Assembly: GCF_001528665.1 (NCBI RefSeq)
Contig: NZ_BBYJ01000020.1
Coordinates: 1 to 64,000, forward strand
DNA length: 64,000 bases
Direction: 5' to 3'
Source of the DNA: Microtetraspora malaysiensis
GTDB lineage: Bacteria > Actinomycetota > Actinomycetes > Streptosporangiales > Streptosporangiaceae
A program made the translations under genes and the position numbers. Every line of letters begins with the position of its first letter. Within the stretch, counting starts at the first letter, position 1. This document shows positions 45,216 through 59,150 of the stretch, one piece after another. Under the pieces are notes generated by a model that saw nothing but the letters and a program-made list of their open reading frames with translations, had not been told where the DNA came from and searched no databases.

Positions 45216-46457
45216 TCAGCGCGATAGTTCCTTGGTCCGCCGCTCGAGAAAGGCCCGGAGAGCGGGATCCGCGCTGAGCGTGGCCGCCTGGGCGTAGGCC
45301 GCGACCGCGTCCTGGCGCCGGCCGAGCTGGGCGAGTAGATCGCCGCGTGCTGCGTGATACGGCTGGAACCGCTCCCGCTCGACGGGCAATGCCTCCAGCA
45401 GCGACAGCCCCGTTTGCGGTGATTGGGTGCGGCCGATGACGGCGGCGTGCGCGACCCGGCTGCCCAGACTCGGCGCGATCGCGACCAGAGCCGTGTAGAG
45501 GGTGCGCAGTGCGTCCCAGTCGGTGGCACCGCTGCGGGCCCGATCGCAGTGGACCGCCTGGATGGCCGCCTCGAGCTGGAAGCGCCCGGGCGGCCGGCCG
45601 GGCCGCTCGGCGCGGCGGAGATAGGCTTCGCCCTCGGTGATGAGGCGGTGATCCCAATCGTCTGGGGCCTGGTCCTGCAGCGGTAGATAGCAATCGCGGG
45701 GAGTCGTGGCGCGTGCCGAGGCAAGGGTGAGCAGCGCCGCCAGCGCCCACGCCTCAGGTTCGTCGCCGAGCAGCGTCGCGGTGGTGACGGCCAGATACCG
45801 GGCCTCGCCCGCGAGCGACGCCTCGTCGCCCCGTTCCGGAAAGGCCAGTGCGTAGCAGCCGTACACCGCCTCGAGCACCGGCGGCAGCCGCTGGGGCATG
45901 GCCTGCCGCCCGGGAACGGCGAAGGGGATCTTGGCATCCCGGATCCGGCGCTTGGCCCGCACCAGGCGTTGCGACATCGCCCCGGCGGGTAGGGCGAAGG
46001 CCCGCGCGATCTGGGCGGAGTCGAACCCGAGCACGGCCTGAAGCATCAGCGGGGTACGGACGTTGGCGGCGATGGCCGGGTGCGCGCAGACGAACAGCAA
46101 GGCCAGCCGCGGGTCGGGGATCTGGTCCGGGTCGAGATAATTCAGTGGCGAGACGGCGTCGGCAGCGATGTCGGTGGCCGCTTCCAGCGGCTGGTTGCGG
46201 CGGTGGGCGGCGGACTTCCACAGATCCCGCTGACGGTTGCGTGCGACCGTGAACAGCCAGCCCTCGGGGTTGTCCGGTACGCCGTCGCGCGGCCACGTGG
46301 TCAGAGCCTGCTCGAAAGCCTGGGCCAGGGCGTCTTCGGCGAGTTCGAGGTCGCCGGTCGGAGCGGCCAGCAGGGCGACCAGCCGGCCGTAGGACGCCCG
46401 TGCGGTGCGCTCGGCGACGTGCGCGGCCGTCTCGCCGGTCACGATGATGGAACCCAT
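45216..46457 (-). CDS. ECF42-type sigma factor with TPR-like C terminus
   Basis: A 413-residue sigma factor: region 2 (YGRLVALLAAPTGDLELAED, GWLFTVARNRQRDLWKSAAH), region 4 (AVLGFDSAQIARAFALPAGA, MSQRLVRAKRRIRDAKIPF) and a 200-residue helical C-terminal domain (DUF6596/TPR-like). This is ECF group 42, known to be encoded with DGPF/YCII proteins and without an anti-sigma factor. It overlaps the YCII gene by 19 bases, and a DHFR-like reductase lies upstream, probably its operon partners. Confidence 0.9.
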   Translation of the reverse strand: MGSIIVTGETAAHVAERTARASYGRLVALLAAPTGDLELAEDALAQAFEQALTTWPRDGVPDNPEGWLFTVARNRQRDLWKSAAHRRNQPLEAATDIAADAVSPLNYLDPDQIPDPRLALLFVCAHPAIAANVRTPLMLQAVLGFDSAQIARAFALPAGAMSQRLVRAKRRIRDAKIPFAVPGRQAMPQRLPPVLEAVYGCYALAFPERGDEASLAGEARYLAVTTATLLGDEPEAWALAALLTLASARATTPRDCYLPLQDQAPDDWDHRLITEGEAYLRRAERPGRPPGRFQLEAAIQAVHCDRARSGATDWDALRTLYTALVAIAPSLGSRVAHAAVIGRTQSPQTGLSLLEALPVERERFQPYHAARGDLLAQLGRRQDAVAAYAQAATLSADPALRAFLERRTKELSR

Positions 46458-46816
46458 GTCCCGGCCTCGATGTGCACGGCACCGGGCCGGACCTCGACGG
46501 TGCCCCACGACAGCGGCGGCGCCTGCCGCGCCCACTCCAGGGCGGCGTCCAGATCCGGCACCTCGATGACGATCACGCCGCCGAGCTGCTCCTTGGTGTC
46601 GGCGAACGGCCCGTCCTGGATGCGCGGCTCCCCGTCGACCAACGTGAGTGTGGTCGAGCTGGCCGACGGCTGCAACACCTGGCCGCTCACCAGAATCCCG
46701 GCCTGCTCCAGCGTCACGGCGTAACTGGCCATGGCTCGCATCCCTGCGGCTATCGCCTCGGCCCCGATCGACTCCTCGTTCTCCTCGCCATAGTGGAACA
46801 ACAGCATGTACCGCAT
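46439..46816 (-). CDS. YCII/DGPF-domain protein
   Basis: A 125-residue YCII-fold protein: MRYMLLFHYGEENEES at the start and IQDGPFADTKEQLGGVIVIE with the DGPF motif that names the group. These proteins accompany ECF42 sigma factors; the biochemical role is unknown. The 3' end overlaps the sigma gene start. Confidence 0.92.
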   Translation of the reverse strand: MRYMLLFHYGEENEESIGAEAIAAGMRAMASYAVTLEQAGILVSGQVLQPSASSTTLTLVDGEPRIQDGPFADTKEQLGGVIVIEVPDLDAALEWARQAPPLSWGTVEVRPGAVHIEAGTWVPSS

Positions 46817-46833
46817 ATCCCGATCCTCCCTCG

Positions 46834-47415
46834 TCACTTGACCCGGTAGCGTGCGATCACCACACCGGTCGTGGCCGTGATCGCCTCCTGGAGCGTCAGG
46901 TTGGTGTGTTCCCCCTCGCCGAACAGCCGCGTGCCCGAACCGAGCACGATTGGGTGGATCAGCAGGACGTACTCCTCGACCAGGCCCGCCGCATGGAGTG
47001 AGCGCACCAGCTCACCGCTGCCGATCACCCTGATCACGCCGTCGACCTCGTCCTTCAGCCGTGCGACGGTGCCGGCCGCTTCCCCCACCAGCGGCGTGGA
47101 GTTGGGGTAGGCGAGTTCGCTGCCCGCCTCGCGTGAGGCGACGTACTTGCGCGAGTTCATCAGCACCTCGGTGAACGGGTTGGGGTCGGTCACCGCTGTC
47201 CAGTGACCCAGAAGGTCGTCGTACGTCCGACGCCCGAAGAGCATCGCCGTGGCTCTGCCGATCCCCGACCCGACGAACTTCCCGATCACCTCGTCGGTGT
47301 ACCCGATGCCCCAACCGCCGTGATGGAATCCACCCCTGGTGTCCTCGCCCGCCCGGCCCGGCCCTTGCATGACGCCGTCCACACAGACGCTCTCGAAAGC
47401 GCTGATCGTGCCCAC
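46834..47415 (-). CDS. Dihydrofolate-reductase-like protein (RibD C-terminal fold)
   Basis: A 193-residue protein of the RibD-C/DHFR-like group: VGTISAFESVCVDGVMQGPG, AMLFGRRTYDDLLGHW, then VIRVIGSGELVRSLHAAGLV and EEYVLLIHPIVLGSGTRLF. GTG start with GAGGAG upstream. Such proteins commonly accompany YCII/ECF42 genes. It lies 17 bp upstream of the YCII gene in the same operon; 47416-47694 behind it hold nothing recognised. Confidence 0.88.
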   Translation of the reverse strand: MGTISAFESVCVDGVMQGPGRAGEDTRGGFHHGGWGIGYTDEVIGKFVGSGIGRATAMLFGRRTYDDLLGHWTAVTDPNPFTEVLMNSRKYVASREAGSELAYPNSTPLVGEAAGTVARLKDEVDGVIRVIGSGELVRSLHAAGLVEEYVLLIHPIVLGSGTRLFGEGEHTNLTLQEAITATTGVVIARYRVK

Positions 47416-47694
47416 CCCGTACTCCTCATCTCGTGATCGTCCAGGCCGCGGTAGTGCCTGGCGGAGTGATGACGAGGTCGGGAGGGGCAGACAGACACCT
47501 GCCGGTCCACACGTGGAGACCCTTGAAACCTGACCACGCAGGCGGCTATGCCTGGCCGTCCGGACACGCACGTACAGGGACAGGGCCCACACGAGCCACC
47601 TGTTCAGTGTGCGCATTTCGCCGCTCCCGGCAGCGAATCCCGAGGTCAGCGCCCCGCACGCAGTCATGATCCTGAAGCTGGAGCCAAGTCAGGC

Positions 47695-47905
47695 CTTACT
47701 GTGAGGCATCGATCGGCCTAGCGGTCATGCCCGGGAGGTATGGATGGATCTGCGCATGCTCGGCTACGTGATCGCGATCGCCGAGGAGGGGTCGATCAGC
47801 GGCGCCGCTCGTCGGCTGCACCTCACCCAGCCGACCCTGAGCAGGCAACTGCGCGAACTGGAACGGCGGCTGGGCGTCGACCTGTTCGCCCGTTCGGGCC
47901 GCGGG
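47695..47905. repeat. Direct repeat copy B (LysR 5' end)
   Basis: Partner of 44977-45187. This copy reads into the intact LysR gene. Confidence 0.85.
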
Positions 47906-48652
47906 CTCGTACCCACCGCCGCCGGCGAAGCCCTGCTGCGCCGCGCGGTCACCGTCCTGGCCGAGGCCGAGACGGCCCTCGACGACGTACGACTGGCTGC
48001 CCAGGGCAGGACCGGACGCGTGACGGTCGCGTTCGCCGGATCGGGCATCAACGGGGCGCTGGGGGAGGCTCTCGGGCGCCTCCGGCTCCGCCTCCCCGAC
48101 GTCGATCTGCGGCTGGTGGAGATGTTCGACGACGCCGAGATGTCGGCGGGCGTCCTGGACGGCAGCATCGACGTGGCGGTGCAGCGGCTGCCGGTCCGCG
48201 ACGCCCGGCTCGCCACCCGCGTCTGGACGCGGGAGCCGCTCACCGTCTTCCTGCCGTCCGCCCACCCACGCGCGGCGACCCGCGAACCGGCACCGGTCTC
48301 CGTTCTCGGAGACATCCCGCTGGTCCTGTGGCCGCGCGAGTCCGCACCCCACTCCCACGACGAGATCCTCGCGCTGTGCCATCACGCCGGGATCGTGCCG
48401 CGCATCGGGGCCCGGGGCCGGAGCGTGCAGACGATCCTCGCCCTGGTCGCCGCGGGCTTCGGCGCGGCCGTCATGACGGACTCCTACCGCGTCCTGCGTC
48501 GCGAGGGGGTGACGCCCCGGCGGCTCGCGGGCACCGCGACCACGCTGCATCTCGTCCGGCGGGCCACCGAGCCAAGCGCGCTCCTCACCCGCTTCCTGGC
48601 CGTCCTCGACCCCTCCGACAGGAGGCATAGTGCTCACCAACGGCGACCTTGA
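47744..48652 (+). CDS. LysR-family transcriptional regulator
   Basis: A complete 302-residue LysR regulator: HTH (VIAIAEEGSISGAARRLHLT, LSRQLRELERRLGVDLFARS) and an effector domain with GRTGRVTVAFAGSGINGAL and SVLGDIPLVLWPRE. ATG with GGGAGG upstream, all inside the duplicated segment. It overlaps the next gene by 23 bases. Target may once have been the racemase gene that is divergent from copy A. Confidence 0.92.
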   Translation: MDLRMLGYVIAIAEEGSISGAARRLHLTQPTLSRQLRELERRLGVDLFARSGRGLVPTAAGEALLRRAVTVLAEAETALDDVRLAAQGRTGRVTVAFAGSGINGALGEALGRLRLRLPDVDLRLVEMFDDAEMSAGVLDGSIDVAVQRLPVRDARLATRVWTREPLTVFLPSAHPRAATREPAPVSVLGDIPLVLWPRESAPHSHDEILALCHHAGIVPRIGARGRSVQTILALVAAGFGAAVMTDSYRVLRREGVTPRRLAGTATTLHLVRRATEPSALLTRFLAVLDPSDRRHSAHQRRP

Positions 48653-49229
48653 TCCGCGCACGCTGAGCCGACTCTGGGAACAACAGTGGCCCGAGTGCCC
48701 GCCGTTCGCCCACTGGCTGCGCGGCCACTATCCGGACCGTTGGGTCAGATTTCACAGCCTGCCGGAGTCCAAGCGCTATCCGGACAATGAGGCGGAATAC
48801 GCGGTCGTGCTCGACCGCCACTACACCCTGCTGTCCGAACTCGATCCGGGCGCGGACCTCCTGATCATCACGGCCGACTGGACGAACACTGCGGCGATCA
48901 CACCCCACCGGTGGCCGAGGCGATCCCAGGTCGCGCCGTCAGCGCGGCATTGGCAGACTCTCATCGAAGAGCCAGACGACCCCGATTTCCACGCCTATAC
49001 GCAGCTCTATGCCGAGCTACGACCATGGTGTCCCGGCATCGTCGACACCGTGCTGCGAGCGGTCGCGGACGACGAGATCGGCGGCGTGATCCTCGGCCCT
49101 TCGGACCTCCGATGGCTGTACCACCCTTACGACGGCGGCACCGACGTGATACTGCCCACGTGCTCAGAACGTGACGCCCTCAGGGAGCGGCACCGTACCT
49201 GGTTGTCGAACCATCCATCGGGCTACTAG
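48630..49229 (+). CDS. DUF3885-like protein
   Basis: A 199-residue soluble protein: LSRLWEQQWPECPPFAHWLR, RWVRFHSLPESKRYPDNEAE, then LIITADWTNTAAIT and WLYHPYDGGTDVIL, all typical of the actinobacterial DUF3885 group of unknown function. GTG start with GGAGG 5 bases before it, coupled to the LysR gene. Confidence 0.75.
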   Translation: MLTNGDLDPRTLSRLWEQQWPECPPFAHWLRGHYPDRWVRFHSLPESKRYPDNEAEYAVVLDRHYTLLSELDPGADLLIITADWTNTAAITPHRWPRRSQVAPSARHWQTLIEEPDDPDFHAYTQLYAELRPWCPGIVDTVLRAVADDEIGGVILGPSDLRWLYHPYDGGTDVILPTCSERDALRERHRTWLSNHPSGY

Positions 49230-49327
49230 AGGTCCTCGGCACACAGGCTGTGGACAAGTGGCGGCGATCCCGAGAGCACGAAGAGCTTCCGCGTGCGACC
49301 CCCCGGACGAGACGGCATGCTGTGATC

Positions 49328-50287
49328 ATGACATTGTCGACGGTGTTCACAGAGATGCTCGGCGTGCGATATCCGATCGCGCTGGCGCCGATGGGTGGGT
49401 CGGCCGGTGGCGCGCTGGCCGCAGCCGTCTCCCGCGGTGGCGGGTTCGGGATTCTGGGCGGCGCGTACGGAGACCCGGAGTGGCTGGCACGTGAGGTGCC
49501 GATCGTCGCGAGCACTGAAGGGCCGTGGGGGGTCGGATTCCTGACCTGGGGGATCGATCTCGCCGCGGTGGAGCTGGCGCTGAGCTACGGCCCCAGCGCC
49601 GTGATGCTGTCCTTCGGCGATCCGAGCCCGTACGTGGAGCATGTCCGCCGGGCGGAGGCTCTGTTGATCCTCCAGGTCACCGATCTGGAGGAGGCCAGGC
49701 GGGCCGTGGACCTGGGCGCCGATGTGATCGTGGCCCAGGGAACCGAGAGCGGTGGGCACGGAGCCGTGCGCGGACGGTCCACCCTGCCGTTCGTGCCCAC
49801 GGTGGTGGATCTCGTAGCGCCGGTGCCGGTGCTGGCGGCGGGCGGGATCGCCGACGGGCGCGGGGTGGCGGCGGCTCTCGTGCTGGGCGCTGCCGGGGCA
49901 CTCATCGGCACCCGATTCCAGGCCACCACCGAGGCTCTGGTCGATCCCTCGATCACCAAGGCGATCCTCGAGGGGCGGGGGGAGGACACCGAGCGCAGCA
50001 CCGTGCTGGACATCGCACGAGGCTCCAGCTGGCCGTCGAAGTACCCCGCCCGCACCCTCGGCCACCCCTATCTCGACCGCTGGCGTGGCAGGGAGGCCGA
50101 GCTCGCCGCCGAGCCCCAAGCCCTTCAGGACTACCAGGACGACGTGGCACGCGGCGCGATCCCCTCGCAGCCGGTTTGGGCGGGCGAGGCCGTCGACCTC
50201 ATCACCGACCTGCCCTCAGCGCAGGACCTGGTCACCGCGATGGCCACCCAGGCCGAGGACGCACTGACCCGAGCGGGACGCCGCTGA
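49328..50287 (+). CDS. Nitronate monooxygenase-like flavoenzyme
   Basis: A 319-residue TIM-barrel FMN enzyme of the nitronate monooxygenase/2-nitropropane dioxygenase group: PIALAPMGGSAGGALAAAVS, DVIVAQGTESGGHGAV and PVLAAGGIADGRGVAAAL with phosphate-binding GTRFQATTEA. Likely detoxifies nitronates such as propionate 3-nitronate. The start at 49328 lacks a strong ribosome binding site. It ends the variable region before tRNA-Ile. Confidence 0.88.
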   Translation: MTLSTVFTEMLGVRYPIALAPMGGSAGGALAAAVSRGGGFGILGGAYGDPEWLAREVPIVASTEGPWGVGFLTWGIDLAAVELALSYGPSAVMLSFGDPSPYVEHVRRAEALLILQVTDLEEARRAVDLGADVIVAQGTESGGHGAVRGRSTLPFVPTVVDLVAPVPVLAAGGIADGRGVAAALVLGAAGALIGTRFQATTEALVDPSITKAILEGRGEDTERSTVLDIARGSSWPSKYPARTLGHPYLDRWRGREAELAAEPQALQDYQDDVARGAIPSQPVWAGEAVDLITDLPSAQDLVTAMATQAEDALTRAGRR

Positions 50288-50379
50288 CCGACCCACCAAC
50301 CATCGGCACCGTTCCGGCTCGTTCGTCACGTGCCGCGGTGAAACTCATCGAATGAGGCTGTTGCAGTACAGGTGGCAAT

Positions 50380-50412
50380 AAAAAGGCCCCGGAGCTTGAT
50401 CGCTTCGGGGCG
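50380..50412 (-). terminator. Terminator of tRNA-Ile
   Basis: On the minus strand, GCCCCGAAGC and GCTCCGGGGC pair (one mismatch) and are followed by CTTTTTATT. It lies 11 bp after the tRNA 3' end. Confidence 0.8.
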
Positions 50413-50422
50413 TTTATCGAAG

Positions 50423-50496
50423 TGGGGCTACCAGGACTTGAACCTGGGACCTCTTCCTTATCAGGGAAGCGCTCTAACCGACTGAGCTATAGCCCC
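50423..50496 (-). tRNA. tRNA-Ile(GAT)
   Basis: The minus strand folds into a cloverleaf with acceptor GGGGCTA/TAGCCCC, D arm AGCTCAGTCGGTTAGAGC, anticodon loop CTGATAA (GAT) and T arm GGTTCAAGTCC; CCA is not encoded. It lies upstream of the DUF3566 gene side, as tRNA-Ile does near gyrA in many actinobacteria, but tRNA-Ala is not its neighbour here. Confidence 0.95.
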
Positions 50497-50645
50497 TCGT
50501 ACGCGCAACGAACGTTACCGCATCCGTAAGACGGAGGCGAATTCCGTTGCTCGAACGAGAGAAAGCTTACCCTGTCCGGCGGGCTGGTCGGGCCGCCGGA
50601 CTGGTACGGCCACCGCCCGGCGAGCGGCGACCGTACCGGAGCGGG

Positions 50646-51547
50646 CTACTCGGCCTCGCTGAAGGTGACCTCGATGCCACCGACGAGGCTGGACGACAGG
50701 TTGTAGATGACGGCGCCCAGCGTGGACAGCGCGGTGATGAGAACGACGTTGATCGCACCGAGCAGGGCCGTGTAGCCGAGGATGCGGACCGGGTCGAACC
50801 ACGACTCGATGCTCTTGGCGAGGTCACTCGTCGCCTTGCCGCCGTCGCCGGAGGTGAGCTGGGTGACCATGTCGGTGATGGTGTCGAAGACGCCAAGGGC
50901 CGAGAGCACGCCGTACAGCACGGCCACGGCGACGAACAGCACCACGAAGCAGACCAGCGACAGGACGAAGCTGAACTTCATCGCCGACCACGGCTCCACC
51001 CGGCGGAGCACCAGGTGGGCCTTACGCGGGGCGCGGATCGCCGGCTTGCCGTCGGGGGCCGGATCGGTCCGCAGAGGCAACTCGGACGCGCTAGACGCGC
51101 CCGCGCCCGGCTTGGGCGTGGAGCCCGTGGCGGGCCGAGGGTAGGCGGCCGTCGGACCCGGGCCGGCGACCTGCCTGCCGGGAGCCGCGCCGGAGCCGGC
51201 GGGACCGTTCCCGCTCGGACCGCCCGCACCGGGACCGCTCGCCCCCGGGCCGCCGGGATTGCCGCCCGGCCGCTGCGGCCCTCCGCCCGGCGCACCGGGC
51301 CGCGGAGCGCCGCCGTCGGCGGACGGCTTCCAGGATTGGTCCGGCCCTCCGGGCCGGGGCCGTGCCGAATCTCCGGCTTTGCCGTCCTTGCCCGGAGGTG
51401 TCACATCTGCTTCGCGCGCCACCCCAGCGACGCTACCGCTTTCGCCGACCCGCTCGGTCACCTGATCCCGCATCGGTGAAGAAGCGGGACGGGCGCCTCC
51501 TGCTTTCTTCTTTGGCGCGCCGGCCGCGTTCTCGCCGCTGGAGTTGC

Positions 51548-51551
<4 letters not shown>
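50646..51551 (-). CDS. DUF3566 membrane protein
   Basis: A 301-residue protein: a long Pro/Gly/Ala-rich cytoplasmic N terminus (1-190), then the DUF3566 domain with two hydrophobic helices ([20 protein letters not shown] and [20 protein letters not shown]). It is conserved next to gyrA in actinobacteria and may be linked to cell division or envelope; function unknown. It starts within the gyrA stop (4-base overlap), so it is coupled to gyrA. Confidence 0.93.
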
Positions 51552-54049
<2,498 letters not shown>

Positions 54050-54062
54050 GAAAAGTCAGTCC

Positions 54063-56171
<2,109 letters not shown>

Positions 56172-56295
56172 CTACTGCGCTCACAGCACTTATGTAGCAA
56201 TGACGGCCGCTGTGATGCCCTGTAGCGCGACGATCATGTTTTCAGGCACTCCCCCTCATGGAAGGGGGTCAGCCGCTCAGGGGCAATCAGGGGGC

Positions 56296-56856
56296 CTAGC
56301 CGTAGGTGTCGCCGGGACCCCGCCCACCGCGGACGCGCAACCCGCCCTGCCGCGGCCCCGCCCCCGGACCGCGCACCTTGACCCGCTTGACCGTGGCGTC
56401 GCCGAGCTCCTCGTTCAACCGCCGCACGAGAGTGGCCGCGAGCAGCCGCACCTGCGTGGCCCAGGCGGTGGAGTCGGCCGCCACGAGCACCTCGCCGTCC
56501 TCGAAAGACTCCGGCCTCGTGTGTGCCGCCAGATCGGGCCCCACGATCTCGCGCCAGCGGCCGAACACCCCGCCCACCGCGACCGGACGCTCCCAGCCCC
56601 GGGCGGCCAGCAGATCTCTGATCGCCTGGCCGAAGGGCTGTGGATCGCCGGCGTCCCGCCGCTGCCCCGGAGACCTGCGGCGCGGCTCCGTACGGGGGAG
56701 CTGCCCCCGCCTGGCCGCGTCGGACTTCGCCTGGGCCAGCTTCTCCCGCGCGAGCGCCGCCCCCTTCGCCGCTGTGTTCATGGCGCCCGCTGTGCTTACG
56801 GCGCTCACTTCGCTCGCACGGTCCGGGCCAGACGCCTGGGACGGCTCATCGGACAC
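56296..56856 (-). CDS. dciA: DciA family protein (DUF721)
   Basis: A 186-residue DUF721/DciA protein, the replicative helicase operator or loader found in bacteria without DnaC: a variable N terminus, then [40 protein letters not shown] and [20 protein letters not shown]. Its start overlaps the recF end by 11 bases, as usual in actinobacterial origin regions. Confidence 0.9.
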   Translation of the reverse strand: MSDEPSQASGPDRASEVSAVSTAGAMNTAAKGAALAREKLAQAKSDAARRGQLPRTEPRRRSPGQRRDAGDPQPFGQAIRDLLAARGWERPVAVGGVFGRWREIVGPDLAAHTRPESFEDGEVLVAADSTAWATQVRLLAATLVRRLNEELGDATVKRVKVRGPGAGPRQGGLRVRGGRGPGDTYG

Positions 56857-58024
56857 GGGTGGCGCTCCCTTCGGTGACGTCGAACCGCGCGCCCGCCAGC
56901 TCGGCGGGGACGTCGTCCGGCACCGCCGCGGTGATCAGCACCTGCTCGGCGGGCGCGACGATCTCCGCGAGCCGGGTCCGGCGCTGGCCGTCCAGCTCGG
57001 CGAACACGTCGTCAAGGATCAGCACCGGATCGCCACCGTCCGCACGGAGCAGGTCGTAGGCCGCCAACCGCAGTGCCAGCGCGAACGACCACGACTCGCC
57101 GTGGCTCGCGTATCCGCGGGCGGGCAGCTCGCCCAGTGCCAGGTGCAGGTCGTCGCGATGCGGCCCCACCAGGGTCACGCCGCGCTCCAGCTCTGCCTGC
57201 CGTGCCTCGGCGAGGCTCGCCCGCAACGCCTCTTCGAGGATATCCCGCGATCGTCCACAGTCTGTGGACAACTTCACGCCGGTCCGATACTCGAGATCCG
57301 CCGCGGCCGAGGCGGGCGCGAGCGTCGCGTACGCCTTGGCGGTCAGCGGGCGCAACGCCTCGACCAGGTCCAGCCGGGCCGCGAGCAGCTCCGCGCCGTG
57401 CCGTACGAGGTGGGAGTCCCAGACGTCGAGCGTGCTCAGCACGTCGCCCGCGCCCGCCGACGAGAACGCCGCCTCATCGTCCTGCCGGCGCGGGCCGCGC
57501 CGCCGCCCCTTGGTCGCGGCGGCCGTGCGCAGCAACGTGTTGCGCTGCTTGAGCACGCGGTCGTAGTCCGCGCGGACCCCGGCGAAACGGGGCGCGCGGG
57601 CCACCAGCAGGTCGTCGAGGAAGCGGCGCCGCTCCGAGGGGTCGCCCTTGACCAGGGCGAGGTCCTCAGGAGCGAACAGGACCGTGCGCAGCAGGCCGAG
57701 CGCCTCGCGCGGCCGCGCGACCGGCGAGCGGTTCACCCGCGCCCGGTTGGCCCGGCCCGGGTTGATCTCCAACTCGACGAGCGCCCGGCGCTCGTCCCTG
57801 GCGACGAGCGCGCGGACGATCGCCCGCTCGGCTCCGTGCCGCACCAACGGGGCGTCGGTGGCGACGCGGTGGCTCGACTGCGTCGCGACGTACCCGATCG
57901 CCTCGACCAGGTTGGTCTTGCCGTGCCCGTTGGGACCGACGAACGCCGTCACCCCGGGTTCCAGGGCGATCTCGGCCGAGGGGTAGGACCGGAAGTCGGT
58001 CAGGGACAGGTGGCACACACGCAC
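56846..58024 (-). CDS. recF: DNA replication and repair protein RecF
   Basis: A 392-residue RecF ATPase: [20 protein letters not shown] at the start, Walker A in [20 protein letters not shown] and Walker B in [19 protein letters not shown]. RecF loads RecA at gaps with RecO and RecR. Lies between gnd and dciA in the usual order. Confidence 0.97.
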   Translation of the reverse strand: MRVCHLSLTDFRSYPSAEIALEPGVTAFVGPNGHGKTNLVEAIGYVATQSSHRVATDAPLVRHGAERAIVRALVARDERRALVELEINPGRANRARVNRSPVARPREALGLLRTVLFAPEDLALVKGDPSERRRFLDDLLVARAPRFAGVRADYDRVLKQRNTLLRTAAATKGRRRGPRRQDDEAAFSSAGAGDVLSTLDVWDSHLVRHGAELLAARLDLVEALRPLTAKAYATLAPASAAADLEYRTGVKLSTDCGRSRDILEEALRASLAEARQAELERGVTLVGPHRDDLHLALGELPARGYASHGESWSFALALRLAAYDLLRADGGDPVLILDDVFAELDGQRRTRLAEIVAPAEQVLITAAVPDDVPAELAGARFDVTEGSATRVR

Positions 58025-58118
58025 CCCGAAAGGCTAGTCCCTGCCGGCGACCACCCGCGGGACGATGAGCCTCGCCCCTGTCACGCCCCGGCCGCGCCGA
58101 TTGTCCACAGCCTGTGGA

Positions 58119-59063
58119 TCAGCCCTGGACCTCCACCGGCGGAGTGACATCGGCGCCGGGAGCGTCCGCGCCCATACCGGTCTGCCCCTCCTGCGCGGCG
58201 ACCGCGTGCCCGCCGAACTGGTTGCGCAGCGCGGCGACCATCTTCATCGCGGGGGAGTCCTCCTGCCGGGACGCGAACCGCGCGTACAGCGCGGCCGTGA
58301 TGACCGGCAGCGGCACCGCGTGGTCCACCGCCGCCTGGACCGTCCAGCGACCCTCGCCGGAGTCCTGGGCGTGCCCCTTGATGTCGGCGAGGCCCGGGTC
58401 CTGGTCCAGCGCGCGGACCAGGAGGTCGAGCAGCCAGGAACGGATGACCGTGCCCTGCCGCCAGCTCTTGAACGACCCGTGGACGTCCGTGACGATGTCG
58501 GCGGCCTCAAGCAGCTCCCAGCCCTCGGCGAAGGCCTGCATCATGCCGTACTCGATGCCGTTGTGGACCATCTTGGCGAAGTGCCCGGCGCCGATCCGGC
58601 CGGCGTGGACGAAGCCGTCCTCGCCCTCGGGCTTGAGCGTCTCGAAGACCGGCCGCAGCCGCGCGACGTCCTCGGCCGAGCCGCCGACCATCAGGGCGTA
58701 GCCGTTCTCCAACCCCCACACACCGCCGCTGACTCCGACGTCGACGAAGCCGACCTGCTTGGTGGCGAGGTCGGCGCCGTGCTTCTGGTCGTCCACATAG
58801 TGGGAGTTGCCGCCGTCGATCACGATGTCGCCGGGAGAGAGCATCTCGTGCAGCAGCCGGATGGTGCCGTGGGTCGGCTCCCCGGCCGGCACCATGACCC
58901 AGACGGCACGGGGAGCCTCAAGACGGTCGACCAGCTCCTTGAGGCTGCCGACGTCGCTGAGCTCCGGATCCCGGTCATATCCGACGACGTCGTGGCCACC
59001 GCGGCGAAGCCGCTCGGCCATGTTGCCGCCCATCTTGCCGAGCCCGATCATGCCGATCTGCAT
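58119..59063 (-). CDS. gnd: 6-phosphogluconate dehydrogenase, decarboxylating (short form)
   Basis: A 314-residue NAD(P)-dependent enzyme: Rossmann MIGLGKMGGNMAERLRRGGH, DIVIDGGNSHYVDDQKHGAD, VGVSGGVWGLENGYALMVGG and the active-site GHFAKMVHNGIEYGMMQ. It is the short dimeric form. Its place between dnaN and recF is characteristic of Streptomyces-like actinomycetes. Confidence 0.96.
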   Translation of the reverse strand: MQIGMIGLGKMGGNMAERLRRGGHDVVGYDRDPELSDVGSLKELVDRLEAPRAVWVMVPAGEPTHGTIRLLHEMLSPGDIVIDGGNSHYVDDQKHGADLATKQVGFVDVGVSGGVWGLENGYALMVGGSAEDVARLRPVFETLKPEGEDGFVHAGRIGAGHFAKMVHNGIEYGMMQAFAEGWELLEAADIVTDVHGSFKSWRQGTVIRSWLLDLLVRALDQDPGLADIKGHAQDSGEGRWTVQAAVDHAVPLPVITAALYARFASRQEDSPAMKMVAALRNQFGGHAVAAQEGQTGMGADAPGADVTPPVEVQG

Positions 59064-59150
59064 AGAGCAACCCCCCTCAGGGTCGAACATCCACAAGGAC
59101 GCCGTACCCGGACATACGACCTCCACGCCCGGGAGATCGTACGCCCCGGA

